From Aselliscus stoliczkanus (taxonomy: Eukaryota; Chordata; Mammalia; Chiroptera; Hipposideridae): DNA of 64,000 bases. The stretch lies in assembly GCA_033961575.1 (NCBI GenBank), contig CM066730.1, positions 153,539,523-153,603,522 on the forward strand, in the 5' to 3' direction. Positions 24,734-35,733 of the stretch are shown here, piece by piece. Position 1 is the first letter of the stretch. Each line of letters begins with the position of its first letter. The notes beneath the pieces are model-generated. The model saw nothing but the letters and a program-made list of their open reading frames with translations. It ran no database searches and was not told the origin of the DNA. A program made the translations under genes and the position numbers.

Positions 24734-24739
24734 CAGATC

Positions 24740-25275
24740 AAAAAAATTGAGGGCTGCTTTATAACTGCTGACCCATTTTTTTTCACCTGACTTGGTCCTG
24801 AGCAACTATTAGCCATTTCCCAAATCAAATCCACCTTCAAGGTTTAAAAAAAGAATGTTGACACATTTTCAAAGGAATGTGACAGAAGTCGGAAGATAGT
24901 CCTCAAAGAAGTTTCAGAAACATTTTGAACAATGACATCATTAGAATAAGAAACCTAGCGCTGGTGCTCAGCAAATGGTTGCTCAATAAATGAATGAATA
25001 AAATAAACTAATAAATAAGATCTTAAGTGATTATAAATCCTGAATTATTTGCTTTTAAAAAATAAATTATATTCTCCAAAGCATAAATTAAGACCAGGGG
25101 ATGGAAAACTATTCTTGAGGGACCTATTTCAGCTCTCAGAGCTATCCAAAGATGGCACAAGCTGCCTCGGAAGCTATGGGTGGTGGTGTTAGTATGGGCT
25201 GTTGGAACGCTTGACAAAAATATGTAAAGACAAAATGAAAAAGAGCAGCCATGTGGAGAAGCAGTGGGGAAAAAA
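24740..25275. other. No gene recognised
   Basis: AT-rich non-coding DNA. A 'gctcagcaaatggttgctca' near 24966 could be the very end of an old LINE or MIR. Confidence 0.4.
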
Positions 25276-25279
25276 AGCC

Positions 25280-25470
25280 CAGTTTTTGCAGCTAGACAGA
25301 TTTAGATTCTAATCCTTCCTCACCTCTTTGTAGCTGAGTAACCTTGGGCTAGTTACTTAACCCCACTGAGGCCAATTTCCTAAACTGTAAAACATCTTGC
25401 AAGGTTGTAAGGATTAAGGATACTTTCATTCATTCAATAAATACTTAAATGTGTAGGCATTGTGCTAAGA
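25280..25470 (+). repeat. MIR SINE
   Basis: Sense MIR: 'cagctagacagatttagatt', 'tgagtaaccttgggctagtt', then 'ggttgtaaggattaagg'. Confidence 0.7.
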
Positions 25471-25489
25471 TCTGGGAGTCCTAAACAAG

Positions 25490-26035
25490 ACACGGACCCT
25501 GTACTCAACGAGATTAAAGTCTATTGTAACAAACAGGAAAATTAAAATAGGCAGTCATAGTGTTGTGTGTTACAACAGGGGGCAAATGCATAATACAGGA
25601 CATGAGCAGAGCACCTAATTCAGGACCTCAGTTTCAGGCTGGTCAGTGAAGACTTCTTGGGAGGTTTAAAATCCTAAGAATAGGAACCTACTGAGTTAGA
25701 TAAGCAAACTGCATGTACAAAGGCCTGGAGCTGACAGAGAAGTATCACATTCCTGGAAGGGCTGTAGTTTGGTATGGCAACAGCCCAGAGGCAAGAGGCT
25801 AGAGGCTAGCAGGAAAGTTAGAAAAGTAAACAGGGCTGGACAAGGCTAAGATACTAGAGCTATATTCTGAGGACAGTGGTGAGCCACTGAAGAGTTTTTA
25901 GCACAATCAGAATTACCCTTTTTAAAAGATCATTTTTGGGTACAGTGTGGAGGAGGGGACAGGGTGGGAGGGTGGCAACACTCTAGACAGAGAAAGGGAA
26001 AACAGGACATTGCAGTAATGGAGATGTTGAAAAGT
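25490..26035 (+). repeat. Ancient dispersed repeat, family not assigned
   Basis: The text 'gaagacttcttgggaggttt', 'atgtacaaaggcctggagct', 'tgagccactgaagagttttt' and 'caggacattgcagtaatgga' matches a very common old mammalian repeat. I recognise the pattern but not a safe name. Related text lies at 37.31-38.29 kb, 51.58-51.84 kb and 58.49-58.61 kb. Confidence 0.5.
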
Positions 26036-26039
26036 AGAT

Positions 26040-27480
26040 GAAAGGGAAATATTAAGATAAAAAAAATCACTAGGAACAATGGTTAATAAATGCATGTAGG
26101 ATAACAACACTATGCCTGATAAATAGCAAGTGCTCCAAAAAAATGGTAGCTGCTACTATTATTGTTGTTAGATGGGTTAGATGACCTTTGAAATCACATT
26201 CATCCCAAGCGACTATGTTACTTTGGAGACATATCTTAATATGTTCCCAGAAAAGGCCTTTCCCACTAATGGTCAAGCTCCTATATATAAGGTCTCTCTC
26301 TCTCTTTTTTTTAATTTTATTTTATTTTTATTCATAAACTCTCGGCACCACAACTGCTCAACTGGGCTCCACTACACACTAGTCATACCATGAAATGCTT
26401 ATTAGATGTTCTCACAAACAGGGTTCCATGGCCAAGTAAGTTTGAGAAGCACTGCATAATGTATGCCTTCTTCTCCTGAAGGGTCATGAGGCACATGAGG
26501 GCAAAAACTCTGAACACTAATTCTGCAGTAAAGAAATGCATTTCACCTTGGCCATAATTTTGTCAAGAATCCTTTTTTCATTCCCAGAGGACACTTATTA
26601 GCATTGTATAAGAACTAATCTTCAATGAAACAACTTCGGAAATGCTCTAAGCCAACTTACAAGTGTTAGTGGAGTGAGAAGACTATAGGCAACTCTATTC
26701 TGACTACCTTCCAAAATAGAGTTTTACACACATTCTGGCATTTACCTTTTTAATTTAGTTCTACTGAAAATGGCATTAAATATCATCATAAACAGCAATC
26801 CTCTGCCTTGCAAATTATTGCCAATCCAGTTAGCTTTGCTTCTTTAGAAGGCCCCAACTTTGTCATCTGGTAATAAGCAAGTTCTAAGCTACTTACCTTC
26901 TGGGTACAGCATTAAATTTTAGGATAGTTAAAAATGACAGATGTTCAATTGTGCAGAAAGCATGTACTTTCTTTTTTCTTTTAAATGGACGGATTGTACC
27001 ACTGGTGAGGGAACATGTTTTCTTAACACTGGGCAAAGAATCTCACTCCATATAGATCACTGGACAATATGCAGCTCCTGAGGACAGGGTTAACAGTAAT
27101 TAGGCATTGTAAAAACCTTCAGTTAACTCTAATAAATTTTAACCAATGACGTGATTCAAAATATTCTATATTCCAAGGTACTTCCTATGAGTCACAGAAG
27201 CATTTATTGAAGCACTGCTCATAATCACTATTTACAGATCATGAACACCCATGAATGTATTTAGAATAATTCTTGAATTTTGTAAACCCATTTTATAATA
27301 AATGAGAATAAAAAAAATTCTTAAATCTGGCTTACATGATATACTGTTGATTTTAAATGGAGGGTATTCATTTCAATAGGATATCTTATATACCTTGCAC
27401 ATGGAGATTTGAACCCTTAATTTAAACCTATTCTATTGGAAACATTCAAATGCAAAGGTTAGACTAGTCCCTCTCTTTAA
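26040..27480. other. No gene recognised
   Basis: AT-rich non-coding DNA with a (TC)n/T-rich tract at about 26292-26330. No exon or young SINE. Confidence 0.4.
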
Positions 27481-27489
27481 ACTGCACCT

Positions 27490-27845
27490 GAAGTTTATCC
27501 ATTGGAAAGCTTTCACTGTATAAAAGAAAGAACACTGGATTTAGAAGTAATCTGTCTGCAAACAAAAAAGAACTTAAACCGAAATGGAAAATACAACTCC
27601 CATGACAACTCCCATGCTGAAAATGAGTACATGTGTTGCCTCACTGCTATTAGGTACATCTCTGTTAAAATATGGAGAAGCGTGGGAAGGGTCCAGCAAA
27701 CAGTGCACCCTGGCAAAAATGTCTGCAGGCAGAGAGCTTTTTTCCCTGGACCAGTCCAACAATGTTGCCTTCCCACTTATTTCAAAGAAAATGTTAACCA
27801 CATGACTAAAAACCAAACTGACAGTTCTAACTTCAACTGACAATT
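27490..27845. other. Stretch open in several frames, no recognised gene
   Basis: Frames of 112 and 73 codons on the plus strand and 87 and 89 codons on the minus strand overlap here, in DNA with no evident repeat. None gives a peptide I recognise and no convincing splice pair bounds it. It may be chance or a non-coding conserved stretch. Confidence 0.3.
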
Positions 27846-28204
27846 TCTACAATTAGAAACATTTTTAAATGACCATAACGCAAATTTATTTCTGGACAGA
27901 AGGATAAAACTGGTTGTTCTGATTTCAATAATCACTGCTATTTGGCAAATATGAAAAAGTCTTCATCTCATCAGAATCATTACTGTTCACCACCTGGGGA
28001 TTAACGGAGGCCATCAGGAGACAACCTCACCCTAAACAAACTCCTAACCACAACAGCGCAACTACATTGGCTTATTTCCTTCATGTCAAGTGGTTGCTCC
28101 CGCAGGTAGAAATCTTACTGTACACACAGAGACAGAGTAGATAATCACACAAGGCCTCCTCATGGGGAAACCAACTGGCTAAGGGGGCAGATTTTATGCT
28201 GTTG

Positions 28205-28425
28205 TAAAAAGAAAGGTCCACTTAGTGACAGGCACCTACTATATGCTGTTGTATTCATTTTTCCTAATTACTGTATAAGATAGGTATTATTACCAGTACT
28301 TTAGACAGGAAGAAACTAAAGCTCAGGCTAAGAATCTGACCCCCAGCTCACAGAGGGTAAATGCACTACAGAGACAGAATTCTTTGCCAGGTCTGACTCC
28401 AATGTCAGCAACTACACTGCCCCCT
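28205..28425 (-). repeat. MIR SINE
   Basis: Antisense MIR: 'gataggtattattaccagta' and 'gacaggaagaaactaaagct', then 'agctcacagagggtaaatgc'. Confidence 0.65.
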
Positions 28426-28812
28426 CCCAAAGGCACTTTTTGGCCAAAGTATGTTAAGTCCATTTCCTCCTACAATTCAACTATTTACATTATGTCAGGT
28501 GCTTTGAGTGTCTGTGGGAAAAGACTAAAATGACCTTGTAGCCTTCCTAACTAGTCACAGTGCACGCATGAAAAACTGAATAAACAAAATGAAAAGAGAG
28601 ACTGTAAGACATCAGATAACTCACAGTTTGCTTTGGGCACAAGAAATAGAATGGAAAAGAACAACTTGCTGGCTAAGGAATGTTCTTTCTAAGCTGTATG
28701 CCTGAGGCTGGGATGAACCTCAAGAAGGTCACTTCTGAACCTAATAATGTCCTCTACCATTCTCCCTTCTTGAATGAGGCAAACTTGTCAAAACACAAAA
28801 GATACCTTAGAG

Positions 28813-28900
28813 GGGCCAGCCGAGTGGCGCAGTGGTTAAGCGCTGGCTTCCCGGTTCGGGTCCCACATATGAGGGCCAGTGACACTGCCCTCAAAAAAAA
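28813..28900 (+). repeat. Short tRNA-derived SINE lacking the 3' anticodon arm
   Basis: The text runs GCGCTGGCTTCCCGGTTCGG, missing about 14 bases that cover the anticodon and the 3' arm. Perfect target duplications AAAAGATACCTTAGAG lie at 28797-28812 and 28901-28916. Confidence 0.93.
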
Positions 28901-28949
28901 AAAAGATACCTTAGAGTCATCCCTGTCATCACGTCAATGCTTCCACAGG

Positions 28950-29110
28950 AGAGGCAATGCTGTCCAGCAGAATGAGCACTGGTCTGGGAATCCAGTGTAC
29001 TGGCCTAGGCTTAACTCTGCCCTTGCACAGTTAAGTGACCCTGTCAAGGTCATCGTACTATTTAAGGCCTCACTACAAAGGACATGCCTGAAAGAATCAA
29101 AGATCATGTC
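28950..29110 (+). repeat. MIR SINE
   Basis: Sense MIR head: 'agaatgagcactggtctggg' and 'ggcttaactctgcccttgca', then 'gtcaaggtcatcg'. Confidence 0.55.
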
Positions 29111-29179
29111 CTGAGCGAAGATGCAAGGATTTTTTTTTTTTTTGTCGCTGGTCAAGGGAACAATGTGTAAGAGTAAGGG

Positions 29180-29430
29180 CTCCACAAATTGTGCCAGAAT
29201 TAAGAGTTACAGACCTATGCTTGAATCTGGGACACTTTATTGGCTGTGTGACCTTGAGCAAATTACTTAACTCCTCAGTTTTCTCACATGTAAAAACAAG
29301 GGTGGTAATAACATCTACCTCAAACTGTGAGGTATATATATATATTTATATATTTATGTATATTTATATAAATATATTACATTCATACCCTAGTTGGTAC
29401 AATGTAAGCACTCAATAAAAGGTAGTGACT
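29180..29430 (+). repeat. MIR SINE with TA-rich insertion
   Basis: Sense MIR: 'tgaatctgggacactttatt', 'gtgaccttgagcaaattact', then 'gtaagcactcaataaaaggt'. A TA-rich stretch (29331-29376) has expanded inside it. Confidence 0.75.
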
Positions 29431-29434
29431 GTAT

Positions 29435-30740
29435 TATTCCTGAGGGGCTCAGTCTGAACTAAAACATAAGAGATGTGGATTTCAAAGCTGACTCAAAAGG
29501 TCACCTAGCATGCCCCTCCTGTCACTTTGCCTCCATTTCTCTGTACATGGAAATAAGAAAGCTCATATCTTTTCTAGTACAATGAATCAGTTTTGACCAA
29601 ATGGAAAATATGTAAGCATAAATGATAATAGAATTACTTGTTATAATGATTGAATACGATGACATGGACACAGTCTGTAAAGTATGAAAAGCACTAATGT
29701 GATTTCTGCTTAGAAGACAAAGGTGATGTTCACAAGTTTTCAATATAAAGTCTGACCTATTTAGAACTCCTGGGAGTTCAAGATTTCTAGGGTGATCGAT
29801 TCCAAATGATACCAAAGCACAGCAAGTGGCCATGGGCATAAGGAGCTAATGTGGAATGAAGGCGGTCACTGGGGTCGAACAGCAGGTGGCCAAGGAATGT
29901 TTGCTGAATAAAAAAGATATACTCATAAATAGATGCATGTTTTTATAACCTTGTCCAGCCTTGCTAAAAAAGAAACTGAGTTTCGGATGCCATTAACATT
30001 CTTCCTATTTGGTTAACTTAATGACTGAGCCAAGTGAAGCTGAGATAGATGCATGGCAAGCTGCAATGTAACTGCAAAGGAGACCCTCACCTAACCGAAT
30101 CACGAAACAAAGGAATTCATACTTCGAATTCACTGCTCTCCCCTTGAAACCTGAATTATTTAAAGGTTTCTATACAATACTGTTATATCAGTTTTAATTT
30201 TATATATCATTCAAGATAAGCATATCCTAGAATCATTATCCCACAGTTTGAAGAAAGCACTAGGCTTTTGGATAGGTCCCAGTGTTTGGAGACAAACTTC
30301 CTAAAGAACTGGTGATGTTTGAAAAAAGCTCCCTAGTGAGCTCTTTTCACTATGTACCTGGTAGTTCCTTACTCCTGAGCATTTATCACTTCCATAAATA
30401 GAAAGACTATGTCAGCAGTATTCTGAAGCTGGTTTTAAAGAATGCAGATTCTTAAAACTTACTGTACATACTTTCCCCCATTATCTGCTTGGGTTCAGGA
30501 AAACTTCAGCAGTTTACTTTATAAATCTTTCCCTTCACTATAAAAATCAAGGGAGAAGACTGAAGAACCCATATTCAAATGGTTACCATTCTGTGGTCTG
30601 AATCTTTGAAACAGTACTACAAATTCTTATTAATTACATTCTCCTATTCAATACACTCCTAACACCCAGAAATCAAAGAAAGATGATCCACTTTGAAATA
30701 TAAAACTATCCGGGAGTTTGAATAATCAAGTTTATGTTGG
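29435..30740. other. No gene recognised
   Basis: AT-rich non-coding DNA. No exon, young SINE or clear old repeat. Confidence 0.4.
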
Positions 30741-30744
30741 TAGC

Positions 30745-30930
30745 ATGTTGTAGCAGATAAAAACTGCAGGCTTTGACACCAGGCAATTTGGATTTGAATC
30801 CCAGTTCAACCACTGAATGACACTGGACAAGCTACTTAACCTCTCCAATCCTCAACTTTCTCTTTTGCAATATGTAAATGATAATGACCTAACAGGAATG
30901 TTGTATTAAATGTGCTCCAAAATGTCAATT
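30745..30930 (+). repeat. MIR SINE
   Basis: Sense MIR: 'acaccaggcaatttggattt', 'gaatcccagttcaaccactg', then 'gctacttaacctctccaatc'. Confidence 0.75.
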
Positions 30931-30934
30931 CCCT

Positions 30935-31640
30935 TCCTCTCTCTCAAAAATTTAGTTGCATTTGCATTAAACTAACTAAATCTGAAAACCACAGAAATTT
31001 CTTGAAACTGGTATGAAAACAAGGAAAAACAAATTAGGAAAACACAGGGGTTTAACACAAATGTTTCCCTGATTTCCCAAACCTTGAGAGACACACATGT
31101 AAAACAATCCATGTCATTACCATTTAATGGAAACAGAATGTACCCCCAACAAGCTGACTCTAACATCTCTCAATTACAACAAAAGCTTTCTGAAACCTGA
31201 ACCAGAAAGTGTTGACAAGTCCTGTTACTTAAGAGACACTGCAAAAAGCTATTCACTAGTTTATTTTTGTTCTGGATTGCATATATATATATATATATAA
31301 TTTCTTAAAATGTATTTGCAGGTGGGTGTATTTTTTAGGTACATATAAAAGGAAATAAATGAGCCAACATCCAGGATCTCTGTCAATCTCGCTTCCACTA
31401 ACGAGGACACAACAATATCCCTTCAACAAATAACTGCCAAGTATCGAATACAGTATTTTGGTAGAAAGTGTAGCTTTGAAAACTCAGCCCTGACCTGTAC
31501 CCTCCCTACAGTAGGAAAGCTTCATAGAGAACATCTCAAAACTAGCTACGTAGTCCTGGGCCCCAATAACCTATAATTGCTCTGTTACTATACTTCCCAA
31601 GTCTGAAGATGTTCCCAAAAATGCTTTGTACTCTCGCTCC
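30935..31640. other. No gene recognised; (AT)n at 31281-31299
   Basis: AT-rich flank of the CpG island with one short AT microsatellite. No exon seen. Confidence 0.4.
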
Positions 31641-32583
31641 TATAGATGTCACTACTTCACGCTGTGCCTTGTAGGCTTGGCATTCCGCTATTAAAAGCAG
31701 GCATACCTATCCAATAGGATCTCTCCTCCAGGCTGGGTCTGTTTACTTCCTCACATCACATTCCAGGTCTGGTACCTTTGGACTCCAGAGCTCCGCCGAA
31801 ACCGGGGCTTCCCTAAGCGGACCCTACCATTCGGATATGTCCCTAGGGCCCGGACGTTCTTCCCTCCTATACCACGCTCTCAGACCTAGTATCCGTGAAC
31901 ATCAGGGTCATTTCCAAACTGTGTTACACTCGTTCGGTGTTGTGCCCCCGGATCTCGAAGATCCTCTTGGCCTGCACCTCGGTTTCCGTGGTGCCAAGCC
32001 TGGCACCCCTGGGGCTTGCACGCCCCAACCCTGGGCCGTGCGTGTTCCACGGAGGTTACCTCTGGAATGAGGAAGGCCTCCCACTCCAGGCCCTGCGCAA
32101 AATGCCCCCGAGTCCCTGCCAGCCCATCACCCAGTCCTCAAGTCCTTAGGCGGACCCCCAGCCTCCACCCCACGCCTGCGCCGTAAGGGGTCATCACCCT
32201 GCAGCCCCAACCAGACGCGCGCATCCCCGCAGCCTCCGATCCCTTCATCACCCCCTAGGCCGGAGCCAGCGCGACCAATAAGGTGCCAGGTCCGCGGCCT
32301 CCCCGCCGCCGACCAATCACGAGCGACCCCCCCCGCCGTCGCCTTCCGCCAATGGGAGAAAGCCCGCGGGCCGGGCCGACGAGGTGCACGGACCCCACTA
32401 GCGCGGCGACAGCGGCGGGCCTGGTGAGAACACAACATGGCGGCGGGCAGGCCGGACCGAACTACAAGCAGCGGCCGCGCGAGGGAAGCGCGGTCTCCGC
32501 CGAAGGCGGGAAGCGCTGCCCCTCCCCCCGCCTCGGTCGCTCGCCTCTCGCTCTCCTTCCGACAGAGCCTCCCGCACACTTAC

Positions 32584-32755
32584 ACGCCTCTGCTGAGGAG
32601 TCCAGGGAAGAGCAGGAGCCGCCCCCGCGCTCCTGCGGAGGAGGGCAGTGTAGAGGCCTGCGCACCCCGGAGGGGAGGGGAAGCGTGCGTCACGGAGACC
32701 GGAGCGCGCGCGGAGCGGGGGCACAAACAAGATGGCGGCCACGCCGTTTGCACCG
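32584..32755 (-). other. Candidate untranslated first exon (minus strand)
   Basis: On the minus strand a YY1-type GGCCGCCATCTTG (32740-32728), typical just downstream of a start site, is followed by GC-rich sequence ending at GCGT|GTAAGT. The exon would end at 32584. The start is guessed at about 32755, beside a G-rich block. No reading frame here is convincing, so I treat it as 5' UTR. The intron would extend left through most of the window. Confidence 0.5.
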
Positions 32756-32842
32756 TCCCCCCTCCCCCTCCCCCTCCTTTGGCGCCTTGACTCCCAGTTA
32801 CTTGTAATGCGCAGAAGCTGAGTGGCGTGAAATCTCGCGAGA

Positions 32843-32993
32843 ATTGGAACGGGGCGACGGCCTGGTGAAGTGGAAAGAGACCTAAGAGCCTTGTGACTCC
32901 GCCCTTTTCCGGGCGGCTATGGAGGCGTTGCTTGGTGACCTGCGCAGGGCGTTCTGTCTGTGGACCTCGGCTGTGGCGCGCACGCGATGGAGT
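32843..32993 (+). other. Candidate first exon (plus strand)
   Basis: The exon would start near TCTCGCGAGA (32833-32842), a motif that often marks bidirectional promoters, and end at GAGT|GTAAGG. An ATG at 32919 in GGCTATGGAGG opens a frame starting MEALLGDLRRAFCLW that would cross the donor. I do not recognise the peptide, so it may be untranslated or a lncRNA exon. Confidence 0.4.
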
Positions 32994-33403
32994 GTAAGGA
33001 GTCGTTTTTGTATGTGTGTTCATTTTTTTTTTTTTAATGAGACTTCTGGAAGGTTTTTAAAGTCTGCTGGCAGACCCCGATTTTTCCATCTGCCATCATC
33101 AACAAGAAGCTGAAAAGAATATAACATCGTCTGTGTTGATCTTGGGTGACTCTGTGTCCATTTTTAATTTGAGAGGAAAGAGAGCTGGGGGACGAAGGAA
33201 GACCTCGGGATGCCAGAGTAAGAGTGCTGGTCAAGAACATAGGTCCCAGCACCGTAAAAGAGGGGATTTAGCACCAGAACTGTAAAACGATATGCTCCAG
33301 AATAAAGAACAGCACTTCCCAAAAATGGTCAGCTTGTAACTTTACATCCACATAGACATTGTTTTTTCTCATTTGAATGCAGAGTTTAAAACTACATCAA
33401 AGA

Positions 33404-33511
33404 GGGCCGGCCGAGTGGCGCGGTGGTTAAGCGCTGGTTTGGGAAGCCAGCGGCCCCGATTCGGGTCCCACATATGAGGGCCAGTGACACTGCCCTCAAA
33501 AAAGAAAAAAA
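33404..33511 (+). repeat. Short tRNA-derived SINE
   Basis: Short family close to consensus, with box A TGGCGCGGTGG and a mutated box B GATTCGGGTCC. Target duplications AAAACTACATCAAAGA (33388-33403) and AAAACTGCATCAAAGA (33512-33527) differ at one base. It is the first young SINE to the right of the CpG island. Confidence 0.94.
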
Positions 33512-33599
33512 AAAACTGCATCAAAGACAATTGGAAATCACATCTACAACGAACATTACATCTTTTTCATACTTTCTTAAGTCTCCAGAACTTCTTAGT

Positions 33600-33720
33600 C
33601 CTAGGGCATTAGCATTAGTTTTATTTTACAGATGATAAAACCGAAGCTCACAGGGTTAAGTAACTTGATCAAAGTTTTACAGCTAGTAGTGTCAAAATTC
33701 AACTTGAATAGCTCTAAAAC
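33600..33720 (-). repeat. MIR SINE fragment
   Basis: Antisense MIR: 'attttacagatgataaaacc', then 'cagggttaagtaacttgatc'. Confidence 0.6.
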
Positions 33721-34039
33721 CTGTGGATAAATTCATCAAATATGTATTGAATGGAACTATCTGCAGTGAGACAGTGCATTCGATACCAAGCACAGAGAGA
33801 AATAAGGTTGTTTCTGCTTGTAGTTACCTTGCATTTTACAAACGACCTTGGAGCCTTTCTGAGACCTGTGTTGCAGGGCTCCTCGACAGTAAAATCAACA
33901 GACTTACTACTTCCTTCCTTTGAGTTCATGACCCTGGTGATAAAGTAGTTAAGAATAGTGGAATAAACAAACCCTTGACTGATTTCAGGAAAATTGTTTT
34001 CAAATCCAACCTTAATAAATCTTTAGGCACTCAGTGAAT

Positions 34040-34210
34040 ATTTGATGAATGAATGAACGAGACCTAACTTAGATAGAAGACATCTGACTTCATTGAGTCT
34101 CAATTTTATTATCTGTAAAATGACCTAATTCTTACCTCCTGGGGATGTTGGGGAGATTGAATGAAATAGTTTAAGGGAGAGTGCTTTGTAAATTGCAAAC
34201 ATGTTACGAA
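34040..34210 (+). repeat. MIR SINE fragment
   Basis: Sense MIR: 'gagtctcaattttattatct', 'gtaaaatgacctaattctta', then 'gagattgaatgaaatag'. Confidence 0.6.
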
Positions 34211-34589
34211 GAAGTTAGTAGTAATAATGACATTTTCAGACATGAGAAATGGCCTAAGAAGTTAAAAATGGAGACTTAGGAAGAAGAAATAGTATGTTGA
34301 GATGGTACAGATAAGCTTAGCTAATGGGAAAAGGACAGGTAAGTCTACAAATATTTACTGAGCATTTATTACATACACTTTACAAGAGATGTCAAAATGT
34401 ATAGAAAGCACAAATTATTACTATTATTATCATTAAGTATGGACAGCACACAGGGGCTGCATTCAGTTTCCAAGAACCTGGAAATCAGGTTGCTCTCAGA
34501 ATTAAACGAATAAAAATATACATAATGGAGGAAATTAGCCAAGGGTGGTTCTAAACATACTTAACAAATGCTCAAGCATTGATCTAGCA

Positions 34590-35016
34590 CCAGTCGGCAA
34601 ACTGCGGCTCGTGAGCCACATGTGGCTCTTTGGGTACATTCCGTCTCAAAAGTTTGCCGACCCCTGGAAGAGCCAATCCTGTCCCTTGAAGTTTTGTGAG
34701 ACCTATAAAACAAATCACTATTATGTGAATAATATACTTTTTAAAATTTTTAGTGAAACTATGATAGTTGTATTTTCATTTTCAATTTTACTTCAGAGTC
34801 ACATTTACATACCCAAAAAGCCTTACCCAAAGAGCCGTGAGCTGCAGTTTTCGGACCCCTGGCGGATCTTCCATCTCAAAAGTTTGCTGACCCCTGGGCC
34901 AGCCGAGTGGTGCGGTGGTTGGGCTCTGGCTTGGGAGGCCAGCGGCCCTGGTTCAGGTCCCACATGTGAGGGCCAGTGACACTGCCCTCAAAAAAAAAAA
35001 AAGTTTGCTGACTCCT
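34590..35016 (+). mobile_element. hAT-type MITE interrupted by a SINE
   Basis: Terminal inverted repeats are visible: left ccagtcggcaaactgcggc, right agtttgctgacYcctg. A subterminal inverted repeat, 'ggctcgtgagcc...ggctctttgggta', is mirrored near 34825-34855. Short direct repeats GATCTAGCA flank the whole composite at 34581-34589 and 35017-35025, in line with the 8-bp hAT duplication (ATCTAGCA). Extra internal TIR-like text occurs at 34650-34672. About 305 bp remain when the SINE and its duplication are removed. There is no transposase ORF. Confidence 0.8.
34896..34999 (+). repeat. Short tRNA-derived SINE inside a hAT terminal repeat
   Basis: Short family. Its target duplication is the hAT terminal repeat itself: AAAGTTTGCTGACCCCTG before and AAAGTTTGCTGACTCCTG at 35000-35017. 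Confidence 0.93.
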
Positions 35017-35039
35017 GATCTAGCAGATATGAAATCCTG

Positions 35040-35717
35040 GAGCTATTCATCCGTGCTGGGTGTTAACCCCTCAGTTGCTCGTTTGTGAATAGTAGGTCCC
35101 AGGGAATGAGAGTTGTCAGGATGCTTGGGACAGCAGCTATTTACCAGCTAGCATGAAAGTATTTCCATCTTTTAATATTACATAACAATCACATGGGTGC
35201 ACACAGGGAATATTAGTCCTTGCTTAGACTATTATTGATACTCTAACCCTCCTTTTCTTAAGCCCTCCCTATTGGCCTGTCCCTAGGAGGTTATATGTCT
35301 CACCCTAATATCATCAAGCTTGGCCTAGTTATAAGTAATGAGATATGAATAGGAATAGCATGAGCCACTTCTGAGCATTAGTGTTTGGGCCATCTCATGA
35401 TTCGGCCATATTATTTTTCTTCTGCCATGAGAGCAGCGTGTCCCAAGTAGAGGAACTTAAACTTTAGTCCTAGAATGAAGATGTGCATAGCCACGGCTGA
35501 TACACATGACATGTAACATGAGTAAGAAATAATACTAATACTTGGTTGTAAGCCACTGAAATTGTTTTAGTTGTTCGTTACTGCAGCATAACCTAGCTGG
35601 CCTAAATTGACTAATAAAAGCCCTGAAATTCGCTATCTGGGGGGGTAAGACAAGAGCTTCTCTACAAACCTCAAAAAACAAACCAAACTCTGATCCAGGT
35701 CATATGGGAGGAATCTC
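35040..35717. other. No gene recognised
   Basis: Non-coding DNA without clear repeat identity. It contains 'gagccacttctgagcattag' and 'gtaagccactgaaattgttt', text typical of old LTR or L1 remnants, which I cannot assign. Confidence 0.35.
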
Positions 35718-35733
35718 AAGAAGGCACATGTGG

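Larger units (their letters stand above)
31780..33010. promoter_or_regulatory. CpG island, candidate divergent promoter
   Basis: CpG-dense DNA with a core at about 32150-33000 and a weaker left shoulder. Visible motifs are three plus-oriented CCAAT boxes (32275, 32313, 32349), YY1-type motifs AACATGGCGGC (32434-32444) and AAGATGGCGGCC (32729-32740), the palindrome TCTCGCGAGA (32833-32842) and an ETS-like TTTTCCGGG near 32906. Donor-like sites face both ways: minus GCGT|GTAAGT after 32584, plus CCTG|GTGAGA after 32423 and plus GAGT|GTAAGG after 32993. No TATA box is needed in such promoters. It is probably a housekeeping-type bidirectional promoter; the genes are not identified. Confidence 0.8.

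Noticed and set aside
32127..32807. Long open frames (150, 174, 117 and 114 codons) on both strands of the CpG island
   Set aside because: They overlap each other in all frames, as expected from GC-rich DNA poor in stop codons. The peptides are low-complexity Arg/Pro/Gly and none is recognisable.
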